Below, one piece after another: positions 16,577-24,443 of a stretch of DNA of 64,000 nucleotides; the first letter of the stretch is position 1, and each line of letters begins with the position of its first letter. The stretch is from Dysosmobacter welbionis (GTDB lineage: Bacteria; Bacillota; Clostridia; Oscillospirales; Oscillospiraceae). The stretch spans positions 930,001 to 994,000 of the forward strand of contig NZ_CP034413.3 in NCBI RefSeq assembly GCF_005121165.3, given 5' to 3'. The notes beneath the pieces were generated by a model that searched no databases, was not told where the DNA came from, and saw nothing but the letters and a program-made list of their open reading frames with translations. Made by a program: the position numbers and the translations under genes.

Positions 16577-18001
16577 TCAGCGCTGCTCTGCCTCTTTTTC
16601 CCGTCGTTCATTCGCTTCCTCCTGCTCCTTATCCAGCTCCAGAATACGGTCGATATTGGCCTTGGCCGTCAGCAGCTCTTTCATTTCCTCACGGGCTTTT
16701 CGGTAGTCGGCATAGGCGGCTTTCTTCTCCGCCAGCAGCTCGGCGTACTCGGTATTCAGCGCCTTGATGGTGGGCAGCTTCTTGAAGCCCAGTCCATCAA
16801 AATAGTTCTTTGCGGCCTTGTGGATCGTGATCTCGCTTTCATGCTCTGCAAGAAATTTCTTGGAGTACCCGGCCTTGCGATAGGCAACGTAGGTATCGCG
16901 GGTCTTGGCGTAATTGGCAATATGCTCCCGCAGCACCGCAATCTCAGCCATGCGCTTTTCCGCAGCCTTAATCCTTGCGGAAAGCTCATTGAAGTGAGCG
17001 GACGCTGCCGCCGCTTTCTCTGAGAGAACGGCGTAATCTAAAAGCTCATGGTCTTGCAGATAGGCCACCGTCTGTGCCATCTGCTTCAAATTGAACAACG
17101 TCGCCCAACGCGCATAACCGGCACCTTTGCCAGCGCGTAATTTTGTCTGAATGTCCACCAGCAGATTCCCGCTGCGCTTTTCCGGTTTGACCGGTGCGGC
17201 GGCGCTCTTTCGCGGCGTATGCGCCTTTTCACCTGCAATCACCGCACGAAGATCTGCGGGAGTATAACCGTCGCCGAGGGTATCCATGCGAATGGATTTT
17301 TTCTGTTCGCCGCCTAACAGGGACGGGACTTTCTTGCCCTTGACCTCATACCCGGCCTGCCGCAGCAGCTCCAGCAGCGTTTCAAAGCTGTCGGGCTTTT
17401 GCGCCAGCGCATCGTCAATGGCCGCGCATATCCGCTCCCGGTGGGAGGGCTTCTTTTTGTCGCCCAGCCACTTGTTGTAGCTCTTGCCGTGGCGCTTCGG
17501 ATTCTCCACGATGGAGTAGCCGTTCTCGATGCAGATGGTATCGTTGAGCCGCCGCACGGCGCGGCTGCTGCCCCAAAAGTTTCTGAATTTCCGGGTCTGG
17601 CTGAGTGCGGTGGAGTTCCAGATCACATGATTGTGAATATGGGCTTTGTCGATATGGGTGCAGACGATATAGGCGTGATTGCCTTTGGTGAATCGCTTGG
17701 CCAGCTCACAGCCCAAACGGTTCGCTTCCTCCGGTGTGATCTCTCCGGGAACGAAGGACTGCCGCAGATGGTAGGCGATCACATCATCCTCGCCGCGCAC
17801 TCTGCCGGTCTTGTGGGTGTATTGATTTTTGGCGAAAAGGAACTCGGCATCGGCGATCCTGCTGTCGCACTGCCAGCTTGTTATCAGCCTGCCGCCGTCC
17901 GTCTTTTGCGGATTTTCGGTGTAGTCGATGATAGCGCTGATGGCCTGTCCCACCGTGCGGCCTTTGCCGGTGTGGAGAGGCATCAGGCGTGTGGTTGCCA
18001 T
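16577..18001 (-). CDS. ICE relaxase (MobA/MobP-type nickase)
   Basis: Relaxases nick oriT and lead the single strand into the recipient. This 474-residue protein has the N-terminal relaxase domain of Tn1549-like elements: a YTENPQKT segment near residue 30 and the metal-binding three-histidine motif in HIDKAHIHNHVIWN (~residues 125-138). The catalytic tyrosine is probably one of those in the first ~35 residues. The C-terminal half is helical and charged, with KMAQTVAYLQDH-like and coiled-coil stretches ending in EQEEANERREKEAEQR. The start at 18001 has GGAGG 8 bases upstream; a GTG at 18010 sits on the ribosome site. MobC, its usual partner, is now 10 kb away at 28471 because of intervening insertions. 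Confidence 0.9.
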   Translation of the reverse strand: MATTRLMPLHTGKGRTVGQAISAIIDYTENPQKTDGGRLITSWQCDSRIADAEFLFAKNQYTHKTGRVRGEDDVIAYHLRQSFVPGEITPEEANRLGCELAKRFTKGNHAYIVCTHIDKAHIHNHVIWNSTALSQTRKFRNFWGSSRAVRRLNDTICIENGYSIVENPKRHGKSYNKWLGDKKKPSHRERICAAIDDALAQKPDSFETLLELLRQAGYEVKGKKVPSLLGGEQKKSIRMDTLGDGYTPADLRAVIAGEKAHTPRKSAAAPVKPEKRSGNLLVDIQTKLRAGKGAGYARWATLFNLKQMAQTVAYLQDHELLDYAVLSEKAAAASAHFNELSARIKAAEKRMAEIAVLREHIANYAKTRDTYVAYRKAGYSKKFLAEHESEITIHKAAKNYFDGLGFKKLPTIKALNTEYAELLAEKKAAYADYRKAREEMKELLTAKANIDRILELDKEQEEANERREKEAEQR

Positions 18002-18022
18002 GTTGGACACCTCCTTGAAAAG

Positions 18023-18051
18023 TCAAACGGCCTGCCGTAGCAGACCGTTTG
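18023..18051. other. Stem-loop upstream of the relaxase
   Basis: TCAAACGG/CCGTTTGA arms extended by inner CTGC/GCAG pairing lie just before the relaxase ribosome site; on the minus strand the stem runs into CTTTTC. It could be a weak attenuator or a relaxosome binding site. Nearby, 18126-18140 is a second small palindrome (GAGCGAT-T-ATCGCTC). No gene is seen in 18002-18364. Confidence 0.5.
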
Positions 18052-18238
18052 AAATGTGTTAATTTGCAAGAGGTAAAAGCAAACTGATAGTTCGACAAAT
18101 GGGAATTTGAATACTACGATTTTATGAGCGATTATCGCTCACCGTGGGTTTTCAATAAAATCCTCCAAAAGCCTTGAAAACAAAGGGTTTTTCGCAGCGT
18201 GTTCGCCTTATCCCTTTATTCGGTTTCACACAAGTTTA

Positions 18239-18283
18239 CCCTTGCCCTGGCCACTCATAAGGGCAAAAGCAAGGGCAAGAAAA
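18239..18283. other. Candidate left end (att-like) of the riboflavin element
   Basis: The segment contains CCCTTG, then AGGGCAAAA and CAAGGG. The same order of short blocks recurs at 25746-25788, just past the tyrosine integrase stop. The two copies are similar but not identical, so this is a proposed att pair, not a proven one. Confidence 0.35.
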
Positions 18284-18364
18284 TCTCGCAACAGGATATG
18301 GCAACGTGTGGCAATCGGGGAACTGTGACGTATGTGCGAATATATTATAGCGGAGGATTTTATT

Positions 18365-18742
18365 ATGGACAAGTACATTTTTGACAAGAACAACGGCCTT
18401 TGGTATGAACTGATTGGCGACTACTATCTTCCCTGTCTGACCGTACCCGCTGAAGAAGGACAGCCTGTTGGCGTATGGGGTCAGCGGCACAAGCGGTATC
18501 TCAAAGAATACCGCCCAGCCTTTTATAATGCTTTGCTGTTAAGCGGCAAACTGAATGGCTACCTTGCCGATATTGACCGGCAGGCACAGGAGCAAATGGT
18601 CACCGTCATTCGGCAAATGTCGAAGGCCCAAGGAATTACTGAAGTGTTGAAAGCTACCAACCAAGCGGAGTGGGTAGGAATGATGAATAATATCTGTTTT
18701 GCGGCAGTAGAAATGATTCATGATGAAATCATATACGCATAA
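18365..18742 (+). CDS. tnpV: TnpV-like transposon protein
   Basis: A 125-residue protein of the TnpV group, named from Tn4451-type mobilizable transposons; its biochemical role is unknown. The C-terminal two thirds match the second TnpV in this window (37409-37762): YLKEYRPAFYNALLLSGKL, a central ADIDRQAQEQM helix and ITEVLKATNQAEWVGMMN. GGAGG lies 9 bases before the start at 18365. It is on the plus strand, opposite to the ICE backbone and parallel to the riboflavin operon, and has lower GC than the relaxase beside it, so it probably arrived with a nested element. Confidence 0.85.
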   Translation: MDKYIFDKNNGLWYELIGDYYLPCLTVPAEEGQPVGVWGQRHKRYLKEYRPAFYNALLLSGKLNGYLADIDRQAQEQMVTVIRQMSKAQGITEVLKATNQAEWVGMMNNICFAAVEMIHDEIIYA

Positions 18743-18746
18743 GTAC

Positions 18747-18778
18747 GAAAGCGGCTGGGGATATACCCTGCCGCTTTC
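18747..18778 (+). terminator. Stem-loop after tnpV
   Basis: Perfect 9-base arms GAAAGCGGC/GCCGCTTTC four bases after the tnpV stop codon. No clear T-run follows, so termination is likely but not certain. The rest of 18779-18970 shows no gene. Confidence 0.5.
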
Positions 18779-18970
18779 ATGCTCGTCAAAACAGTTATCT
18801 GCCAGTGAAGATGCAGCCCTCTATATCAGTAATTGAAAATAAGACAAGGCAGACTAAAAGGAGAGGGAACAATACTTTGCAACTTTCAACCCCATTTTGT
18901 TGCATTTCACGCCAGGCAAAAGGATGTTTTGCAAAGAAAATCAAGCAATGCGAAATTAAAATATACCCTC

Positions 18971-18999
18971 TTGACAAACGAACTATAATTCTATATACT
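18971..18999 (+). promoter_or_regulatory. Promoter of the riboflavin operon
   Basis: A consensus TTGACA and a TATACT separated by exactly 17 bases, about 20 bases ahead of the FMN riboswitch. No other promoter this strong is visible before ribD. Confidence 0.85.
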
Positions 19000-19020
19000 C
19001 AGTTCTGTCAATTGAATAAA

Positions 19021-19127
19021 ATCTTCAGGGCAGGGTGTAAGTCCCTACCGGCGGTACAGCCCGCGAGCCGAAAGGCATGATTCGGTGAAACTCCGAAGCC
19101 GACAGTATAGTCTGGATGAAAGAAGAT
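19021..19127 (+). ncRNA. FMN riboswitch (RFN element)
   Basis: The conserved RFN blocks appear in order: AGGGCAGGGTG, CCCTACCGGCGGTA, AGCCCGCGAGCC, GATTCGGTGAAACTCCGA, AGCCGACAGTATAGTC and GGATGAAAGAAG. This RNA binds flavin mononucleotide. It lies between a strong promoter and two terminators ahead of ribD, so FMN binding should stop transcription of the operon when flavin is plentiful. Confidence 0.95.
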
Positions 19128-19173
19128 TTGCAGTACACAGGGATGAAGTTTATCACCCTGTGCGTGTAAGTTG

Positions 19174-19205
19174 CTCTGGATTGTTTTCAATCCAGAGTTT
19201 TATTT
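19174..19205 (+). terminator. Riboswitch expression-platform terminator
   Basis: Perfect 10-base stem CTCTGGATTG/CAATCCAGAG with a TTTT loop, followed by TTTTATTTTAT. It sits 47 bases after the FMN aptamer and is the expected switchable terminator. Confidence 0.9.
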
Positions 19206-19238
19206 TATGCCGGCGCTATGTCTGTGTCTATCTGCGTC

Positions 19239-19268
19239 GCCCTGAACGATTTGTTCAGGGCGATTTTT
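19239..19268 (+). terminator. Second terminator before ribD
   Basis: Perfect 9-base stem GCCCTGAAC/GTTCAGGGC with a 5-base loop, then GATTTTTGC. Two terminators in tandem before ribD are unusual; the second overlaps the region just upstream of the ribD ribosome site. Confidence 0.75.
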
Positions 19269-19285
19269 GCTTTTGAGGTGATGGT

Positions 19286-20392
19286 ATGAGTGACGAGGAT
19301 TATATGTCTTTGGCTTTGCATTTTGCAAAGAAGGGAGTTGGCTGGACGGCCCCGAATCCAATGGTGGGCGCAGTTATCGTGAAAGAGGGCCGGGTGATCG
19401 GGCGGGGCTGGCATGAAAAATGTGGACAGCCACACGCCGAGAGGAACGCCCTTGCCTCTTGTACCGAGCCCTCGGAGGGAGCGACTATGTATGTCACACT
19501 GGAACCCTGCTGCCACTACGGGCATCAGCCACCATGCACGGAGGCCATCTTAAACGTCGGCATCAAGCGGGTGGTGGTAGGTTCCGGCGATCCAAATCCC
19601 CTTGTCAGCGGGAGAGGTATTCAAATACTCCGAGAACACGGAATAGAGGTGACGGAACATATCCTGGAGGACGAATGTACCCGGCTGAATGAGGTGTTCT
19701 TCCACTACATCCAGACAAAGCGCCCCTTTGTGGTGATGAAATACGCCATGACGCTGGACGGAAAAATCGCAACCTATACAGGGGCCTCCAAATGGGTCAC
19801 GGGAGAGCAGGCAAGAAATCATGTGCAGGAGCAGCGCCACCGCTACACCGGCATCATGGTGGGAGTTGGAACGGTACTGGCCGACGATCCCTTGTTGACC
19901 TGCCGGAAAGCCGGGTGCAAAAACCCCATTCGCATTATCTGTGATACCGATTTACGCACTCCTCTAACCGCCCAAGTAGTCACTACGGCAAAACAGGCTC
20001 CTACTATCCTCGTTACCTGCTGCGCTGACCGTGAAAAATGGACGGGCTACGAAGAAGCCGGCTGCCGTATTCTGCCGGCGGAACGGAAGAATGGCCGCAT
20101 TGATTTGGAGCGGTTGATGGAACGGCTGGGGCAGGAGGGCCTTGACAGCATTTTGTTGGAGGGCGGCGGCACGCTGAACTGGGCCGCGCTGGAAAGCGGC
20201 ATCGTTCAGAAAGTGCAGGCATATATCGCGCCCAAGCTGTTCGGAGGGCAGACGGCAAAAACGCCGGTAGAGGGCGCTGGTGTACCGTTGCCCGACTGTG
20301 CGTTCCAGTTGAAAAACATGGTTATCACGCAGTTGGGGGAGGACATTCTGCTGGAAAGTGAGGTGGCAAGTCATGTTCACCGGGATTGTTGA
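19286..20392 (+). CDS. ribD: Riboflavin deaminase/reductase RibD
   Basis: A bifunctional enzyme for the second and third steps of riboflavin synthesis: deamination of the pyrimidine made from GTP, then NADPH-dependent reduction of its ribosyl side chain. The N-terminal deaminase (~1-145) has the zinc site HAERNAL and PCCHYGHQPPC. The C-terminal reductase (~146-360) begins RPFVVMKYAMTLDGKIA and contains LEGGGTLNWA. At 368 residues it has the normal length. GAGGTG lies just before the start, and the 3' end overlaps ribE by 20 bases. First gene of the riboswitch-controlled operon. Confidence 0.97.
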   Translation: MSDEDYMSLALHFAKKGVGWTAPNPMVGAVIVKEGRVIGRGWHEKCGQPHAERNALASCTEPSEGATMYVTLEPCCHYGHQPPCTEAILNVGIKRVVVGSGDPNPLVSGRGIQILREHGIEVTEHILEDECTRLNEVFFHYIQTKRPFVVMKYAMTLDGKIATYTGASKWVTGEQARNHVQEQRHRYTGIMVGVGTVLADDPLLTCRKAGCKNPIRIICDTDLRTPLTAQVVTTAKQAPTILVTCCADREKWTGYEEAGCRILPAERKNGRIDLERLMERLGQEGLDSILLEGGGTLNWAALESGIVQKVQAYIAPKLFGGQTAKTPVEGAGVPLPDCAFQLKNMVITQLGEDILLESEVASHVHRDC

Positions 20393-21020
20393 AGAAATTG
20401 GAACGGTGACACAAATCCGGCACGGCCCGCACTCCGCAATCCTCACCATAGCGGCTGAAACCGTTTTGGAAACTACGAAAATCGGAGACAGCATCGCCGT
20501 CAACGGTATCTGTCTCACCGTTACCGCTTTATCGGACACCTCTTTTTCGGCGGATGTCATGCACGAAACGCTGAACCGCTCTGCTCTGTCCCGGCTGGGT
20601 ACGGGAAGTCATGTGAATTTGGAGCGGGCCATGCCCGCGGACGGGCGTTTTGGCGGACATATCGTGGCCGGTCATGTGGATGGCGTTGGAACGGTGGCAA
20701 ATGTGCGGCGGGACGATACGGCAGTCTGGTTCACCGTGCGGGCGGCGCCGGATATTCTGCGCTATATCGTGGAGAAAGGCTCTGTGGCGATAGACGGGAT
20801 TAGCTTGACCGTGGCGGCAGTCACACAGACGGATTTTTCCATTTCCGCCATTCCCCACACCGTGGCGAATACGGTTTTGCGGGAACGGAAAAGGGGCGAC
20901 CCGGTCAACCTGGAAACAGATGTGATTGGGAAGTATGTAGAAAAGCTGCTGTTCCCCACCATGGGCAGGCGGCAGGATACCACAATCACCAAAGAATTTT
21001 TATCTCAACACGGATTTTAG
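20373..21020 (+). CDS. ribE: Riboflavin synthase alpha subunit
   Basis: Converts two molecules of 6,7-dimethyl-8-ribityllumazine to riboflavin, the last step of the pathway. The 215 residues form the family's two tandem lumazine-binding barrels: first [11 protein letters not shown] and [11 protein letters not shown]-like sequence (seen as [12 protein letters not shown]), then [14 protein letters not shown] and [12 protein letters not shown]. The start at 20373 is inside the end of ribD and has GAGGTG upstream; a start 15 bases earlier adds only MRWQV and is less likely. Length and motif order are normal. Confidence 0.97.
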   Translation: MFTGIVEEIGTVTQIRHGPHSAILTIAAETVLETTKIGDSIAVNGICLTVTALSDTSFSADVMHETLNRSALSRLGTGSHVNLERAMPADGRFGGHIVAGHVDGVGTVANVRRDDTAVWFTVRAAPDILRYIVEKGSVAIDGISLTVAAVTQTDFSISAIPHTVANTVLRERKRGDPVNLETDVIGKYVEKLLFPTMGRRQDTTITKEFLSQHGF

Positions 21021-21031
21021 GAGGGCAGGCA

Positions 21032-22261
21032 ATGATACAGTTCAGCACTATTGACGAAGCTCTTTGCGACCTTCGAGCGGGCAAAATCATTCTGGTTACG
21101 GATGACCCCACACGGGAAAATGAGGGGGACTTCATCTGTGCGGCGGAATTTGCCACAACGGAAAACATCAATTTCATGGCGACCTATGGCAAAGGGCTGA
21201 TTTGTATGCCCATGTCGCAGGCTTATGTGGAAAAGCTGAAAATCCCGCAGATGGTACAGCAAAATACGGATAATCACGAAACGGCTTTTACCGTGTCCAT
21301 TGACCATGTGACCACCTCTACCGGCATTTCCGCCGCTGAACGCTCTGTGACGGCCCTGGCCTGCGTGTCAGAGGACAGCAGGCCGGAGGATTTTCGACGA
21401 CCTGGGCATATGTTCCCCTTGCTGGCAAAGCGAAACGGCGTGCTGGAGCGTGACGGACATACCGAAGCAACGGTAGACCTGTGCCGTTTGGCCGGTCTGA
21501 AAGAATGTGGCCTTTGCTGCGAGATCATGCGCGAGGACGGGACAATGATGCGTACCCCGGAGCTTTCGGAACTGGCAAAACGATGGGGAATCAAGTTTAT
21601 CACCATCCGGGATTTGCAGGCTTACCGCAAATGCCACGAAAGGCTGGTTGACCAGGTAGCGGAGGTCAACTTGCCCACAAAATACGGGGAATTTACCGCT
21701 TATGGTTTTGTAAACAGATTAAACGGTGAGCATCATGTGGCACTGGTAAAGGGTCAGATTGGTGACGGCGAAAATGTGTTGTGCCGTGTCCATTCAGAAT
21801 GTCTGACCGGGGACACGTTTGGTTCCCTCCGCTGTGACTGCGGTGAACAGCTTGCCGCCGCTCTTACCCAGATTGAGAAAGAGGGGCGAGGAATTTTACT
21901 CTATATGCGGCAGGAGGGGCGGGGCATTGGCCTGATGAACAAACTGCGGGCGTATGAGCTTCAGGAGCGCGGATTGGATACATTGGAGGCCAATCTGAAA
22001 CTGGGCTTTGCCGGGGACGAGCGGGAGTATTATATTGGCGCACAGATTTTGAGGGAGTTAGGCGTAAAGAGTATGCGGCTGCTGACGAATAACCCGGATA
22101 AGCTCTATCAGCTTTCGGAGTTTGGTTTGAAAATTACACAGCGTGTTCCCATTCAGATGAAGCCTACCCCCTACGACCTGTTCTATCTGAAAACAAAACA
22201 GACGCGCATGGGACACATCTTAACCTATGAAAGAGAGGAAGATCGCCGTGAAAACATTTGA
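21032..22261 (+). CDS. ribBA: Bifunctional DHBP synthase / GTP cyclohydrolase II
   Basis: Supplies both branches of riboflavin synthesis. The N-terminal RibB domain (~1-200) makes 3,4-dihydroxy-2-butanone-4-phosphate from ribulose-5-phosphate and shows [11 protein letters not shown] and the [21 protein letters not shown] region. The C-terminal RibA domain (~205-400) opens GTP and has the zinc-binding cysteines in [21 protein letters not shown] and the [11 protein letters not shown] loop. GGAGGG lies just before the start, 11 bases after ribE. The 409-residue length is that of a complete fusion, and no key residue appears to be missing. Confidence 0.97.
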   Translation: MIQFSTIDEALCDLRAGKIILVTDDPTRENEGDFICAAEFATTENINFMATYGKGLICMPMSQAYVEKLKIPQMVQQNTDNHETAFTVSIDHVTTSTGISAAERSVTALACVSEDSRPEDFRRPGHMFPLLAKRNGVLERDGHTEATVDLCRLAGLKECGLCCEIMREDGTMMRTPELSELAKRWGIKFITIRDLQAYRKCHERLVDQVAEVNLPTKYGEFTAYGFVNRLNGEHHVALVKGQIGDGENVLCRVHSECLTGDTFGSLRCDCGEQLAAALTQIEKEGRGILLYMRQEGRGIGLMNKLRAYELQERGLDTLEANLKLGFAGDEREYYIGAQILRELGVKSMRLLTNNPDKLYQLSEFGLKITQRVPIQMKPTPYDLFYLKTKQTRMGHILTYEREEDRRENI

Positions 22262-22709
22262 GGGAAAACTGGTAGCAAAAGAGGTCAAGGTTGGCATCGT
22301 GGCCGCACGGTTCAATGAGTTTATTACATCTAAGCTGTTAGATGGAGCATTAGACGGCCTAAAGCGGCATGATGTGTGTGAGGAAGATATTCATGTCGCG
22401 TGGGTTCCCGGCGCGTTTGAAATTCCGCTGATTGCATCCAAGATGGCAAAAAGCGGAAAGTATGACGCTGTGATCTGCCTGGGGGCAGTAATCCGAGGCT
22501 CTACCAGCCATTACGATTATGTTTGCAATGAAGTGTCCAAGGGGATTGCCGCCGTTTCCCTGGAAAGCGGTGTCCCGGTGATGTTTGGCGTTCTCACTAC
22601 GGAGAACATTGAACAGGCGATTGAGCGGGCCGGGACAAAGGCTGGGAATAAGGGCTATGATTGCGCTGTTGGTGCGATTGAGATGGTAAACCTGATTCGC
22701 CAACTCTAA
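22248..22709 (+). CDS. ribH: Lumazine synthase RibH
   Basis: Condenses the two branch products to 6,7-dimethyl-8-ribityllumazine, usually as a large capsid-like shell. The sequence has the AARFNEFI substrate loop, VPGAFEIP, and the [10 protein letters not shown] motif with the catalytic histidine. I chose the GTG at 22248 (protein starting MKTFEGKL, 153 residues, as in the family) because GAGAGGAAG lies about 9 bases upstream; an in-frame ATG at 22227 would add MKERKIA. It overlaps the end of ribBA by 14 bases and is the last gene of the operon, followed by a terminator. Confidence 0.96.
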   Translation: MKTFEGKLVAKEVKVGIVAARFNEFITSKLLDGALDGLKRHDVCEEDIHVAWVPGAFEIPLIASKMAKSGKYDAVICLGAVIRGSTSHYDYVCNEVSKGIAAVSLESGVPVMFGVLTTENIEQAIERAGTKAGNKGYDCAVGAIEMVNLIRQL

Positions 22710-22752
22710 GTAAAAGGGCCTTGCAGTTTTATGATGCCAACCGTTTATGTAC

Positions 22753-22787
22753 GCACCGCATGGCCTTCTGGCTGTGCGGTGCTTTTT
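22753..22787 (+). terminator. Riboflavin operon terminator
   Basis: Perfect 8-base stem GCACCGCA/TGCGGTGC with a 14-base loop, followed by TTTTT. It lies 44 bases after ribH and 5 bases before the end of the convergent mobC gene. Confidence 0.8.
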
Positions 22788-22791
22788 GCCG

Positions 22792-23109
22792 TCAGTCCTT
22801 TGTGTAGGCGTCCACGATACGTACTTCCAACTCCCGGTTCCGCTCCATCGCCCTGCGGAGTTCCGGCACTTCCAGCAGGCCCTTGGCGTTGGCAATGATG
22901 AGGATACGATTGAGGCTGGCCCCCACCCTGCGGACTTCGTAGATCAGCTTCGGCACGTCAACGGAGGGGGCCTCCCGGATGGCAGCGCCGCTGATACACT
23001 GCCGGATAAACCGCTCACGGGAACCCCGTACCCTGCTGACCTTTTCGTTGAGGTCGGCCAGTTCCTCATCAGACAGACGGATGATGATTTGGTTGGTTCT
23101 GCTTCGCAT
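22792..23109 (-). CDS. mobC: MobC relaxosome protein (riboflavin element)
   Basis: MobC-type proteins bind oriT and help the relaxase melt and nick it. This 105-residue protein starts with a ribbon-helix-helix-like segment (RSRTNQIIIRLSDEELADLNEKV) and has a central VRRVGASLNRILIIAN helix typical of the family. The start at 23109 follows AAGGAG; a longer frame to 23133 runs through that site. The expected downstream relaxase is absent: the gene ends against the riboflavin operon. The element may therefore borrow a relaxase, or the operon replaced it. Confidence 0.85.
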   Translation of the reverse strand: MRSRTNQIIIRLSDEELADLNEKVSRVRGSRERFIRQCISGAAIREAPSVDVPKLIYEVRRVGASLNRILIIANAKGLLEVPELRRAMERNRELEVRIVDAYTKD

Positions 23110-23156
23110 AGATTCTCCTTCCTCCGGGGTCATAGGGGTGGAACCCCTGTCAAGCG

Positions 23157-23176
23157 GTATTGTGATATCACAATAC
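23157..23176. repeat. Perfect 20-base palindrome, possible oriT or operator
   Basis: GTATTGTGATATCACAATAC reads the same on both strands. It lies between mobC and the excisionase gene, a usual place for the transfer origin of mobilizable elements or for an operator of mobC. Confidence 0.6.
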
Positions 23177-23269
23177 GTTGCTTGCTAAGACTGTACCACT
23201 TCCCCCATGGCGTATTTTGCGGGTGCGTCCCCGCCGCCCCGGTTGCTCTTTTCAGCCGGTAAAAAACCG

Positions 23270-23485
23270 TCACTCGACCCTGCGGACATCGCCCTCCCGG
23301 AGCAGATTCCGCCCCTGATTGACGGCCATGAACCGTTCCAGCGTGTCCCGACGGATGATGGCTTTCCGGCCTACTTTCAGCACCGGCAGCTTGCCCCAGT
23401 CCACCAGCTTCCGCATGGTGTTCCGCCCAATGCCCGTACACTCGGCGGCTTCCTCAATGGTCAGCCCCATTTTAACTGCGCTCAT
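23270..23485 (-). CDS. Excisionase-like HTH protein
   Basis: A 71-residue protein with the HTH_17 layout: LTIEEAAECTGIGRNTMRKLV, a turn, then LPVLKVGRKAIIRRDTLERFM. Such proteins bend att DNA and steer a tyrosine integrase toward excision. AAGGGG lies 8 bases before the start at 23485. It diverges from the XRE regulator and lies near the integrase gene, so it is most likely the excisionase of the nested element. Confidence 0.85.
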   Translation of the reverse strand: MSAVKMGLTIEEAAECTGIGRNTMRKLVDWGKLPVLKVGRKAIIRRDTLERFMAVNQGRNLLREGDVRRVE

Positions 23486-23610
23486 TCTGCACGCCCCTTT
23501 CTATTGCGCTTGTTTTGCAACCGCAACACCGATATTATACTTAAAGCGCCGTCATCTGTCAACTCGTTTTAAGGCGTATTAAAAAATATTTTTGAAAATA
23601 TACGTAAAAT

Positions 23611-23643
23611 TGGGTTGCAAATCAAACCCAGTTGTGCTATACT
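23611..23643 (+). promoter_or_regulatory. Promoter and operator of the XRE regulator
   Basis: TTGCAA (23615-23620) and TATACT (23638-23643) are 17 bases apart. An inverted repeat TGGGTT-N8-AACCCA (23611-23630) overlaps the -35 box and is a natural autorepression site for the regulator encoded just downstream. Confidence 0.65.
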
Positions 23644-23667
23644 CATACTCGATAGGAGGTGAACTTC

Positions 23668-24348
23668 TTGGACAACGCAGAAATGCTCACTCCAAAAGAA
23701 GTGGGAAAACGTATCAAAGAGCGCCGGAACGAGATCGGTATCTCTATGCCGGAGCTTGGACGGCGGGTAGGGGTCAACAAGTCCACCATCCAGCGGTATG
23801 AAACAGATGGGGTCAATCCCAGCCGCAGCATGATCATCAACGGCTTGGCGGACGCCCTGCAAACCACCTCGGAATGGCTCGTAGGGCTGTCCGAGGAAAA
23901 GGAAATCACGGCGGCGGACGATGATAGCCGCACCATCTGCGAGGGCGAGGTCTTAGACCACCTCAACAGCTTCCTTGACGCTGTGACCAAAACGGTACAG
24001 CCAGAAGTCCAGCAGCGGTTTCTGACCTCTACGCTGTGCCTGCTGATCGACCTGTTCTCCATTACTGCCCAGCACTATGGCAGGACGCTGAACGAGATCG
24101 ACCGGCTGGCCGGGGATGAAGCCCTCAAAAAATCCATCCAGCAGTACACCATCCACGTTGACGACATCATCGTGCCGGTCTATTGCCGGGAGATGGAAGC
24201 TCCTATTGAGGATATGAAGCGGTTCCTGGACGGGCTGCTACATATCTTCGACAAAGGGCGTACCAGGGTAGATACAGTTTATCTGTATAACATCCTGCAT
24301 GACGCCCAAGTGCGGCTGAACGCCGCCAACGATTCCGTGGCACCTTGA
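23668..24348 (+). CDS. XRE-family transcriptional regulator
   Basis: A 226-residue regulator with an N-terminal Cro/C1-type helix-turn-helix (~10-65: VGKRIKERRNEIGISMPELG, then VNKSTIQRYETDG) and an uncharacterised helical C-terminal part that may sense or oligomerise. I chose the TTG at 23668 because AGGAGG is 8 bases upstream; a GTG at 23659 overlaps the ribosome site. It is transcribed divergently from the excisionase and toward the integrase, consistent with control of the element's mobility genes. Confidence 0.85.
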   Translation: MDNAEMLTPKEVGKRIKERRNEIGISMPELGRRVGVNKSTIQRYETDGVNPSRSMIINGLADALQTTSEWLVGLSEEKEITAADDDSRTICEGEVLDHLNSFLDAVTKTVQPEVQQRFLTSTLCLLIDLFSITAQHYGRTLNEIDRLAGDEALKKSIQQYTIHVDDIIVPVYCREMEAPIEDMKRFLDGLLHIFDKGRTRVDTVYLYNILHDAQVRLNAANDSVAP

Positions 24349-24443
24349 CAACATAATATGCCGGGAAAACCCGGCAGAAATGATGCAACGCACATCATAC
24401 GTCACAGGCCCGATTGCCACGGATAGAAAGGAGCATTTCATCA

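Noticed and set aside
18805-19080. 91-codon plus-strand frame before ribD
   Set aside because: It covers the rib promoter and part of the FMN riboswitch.
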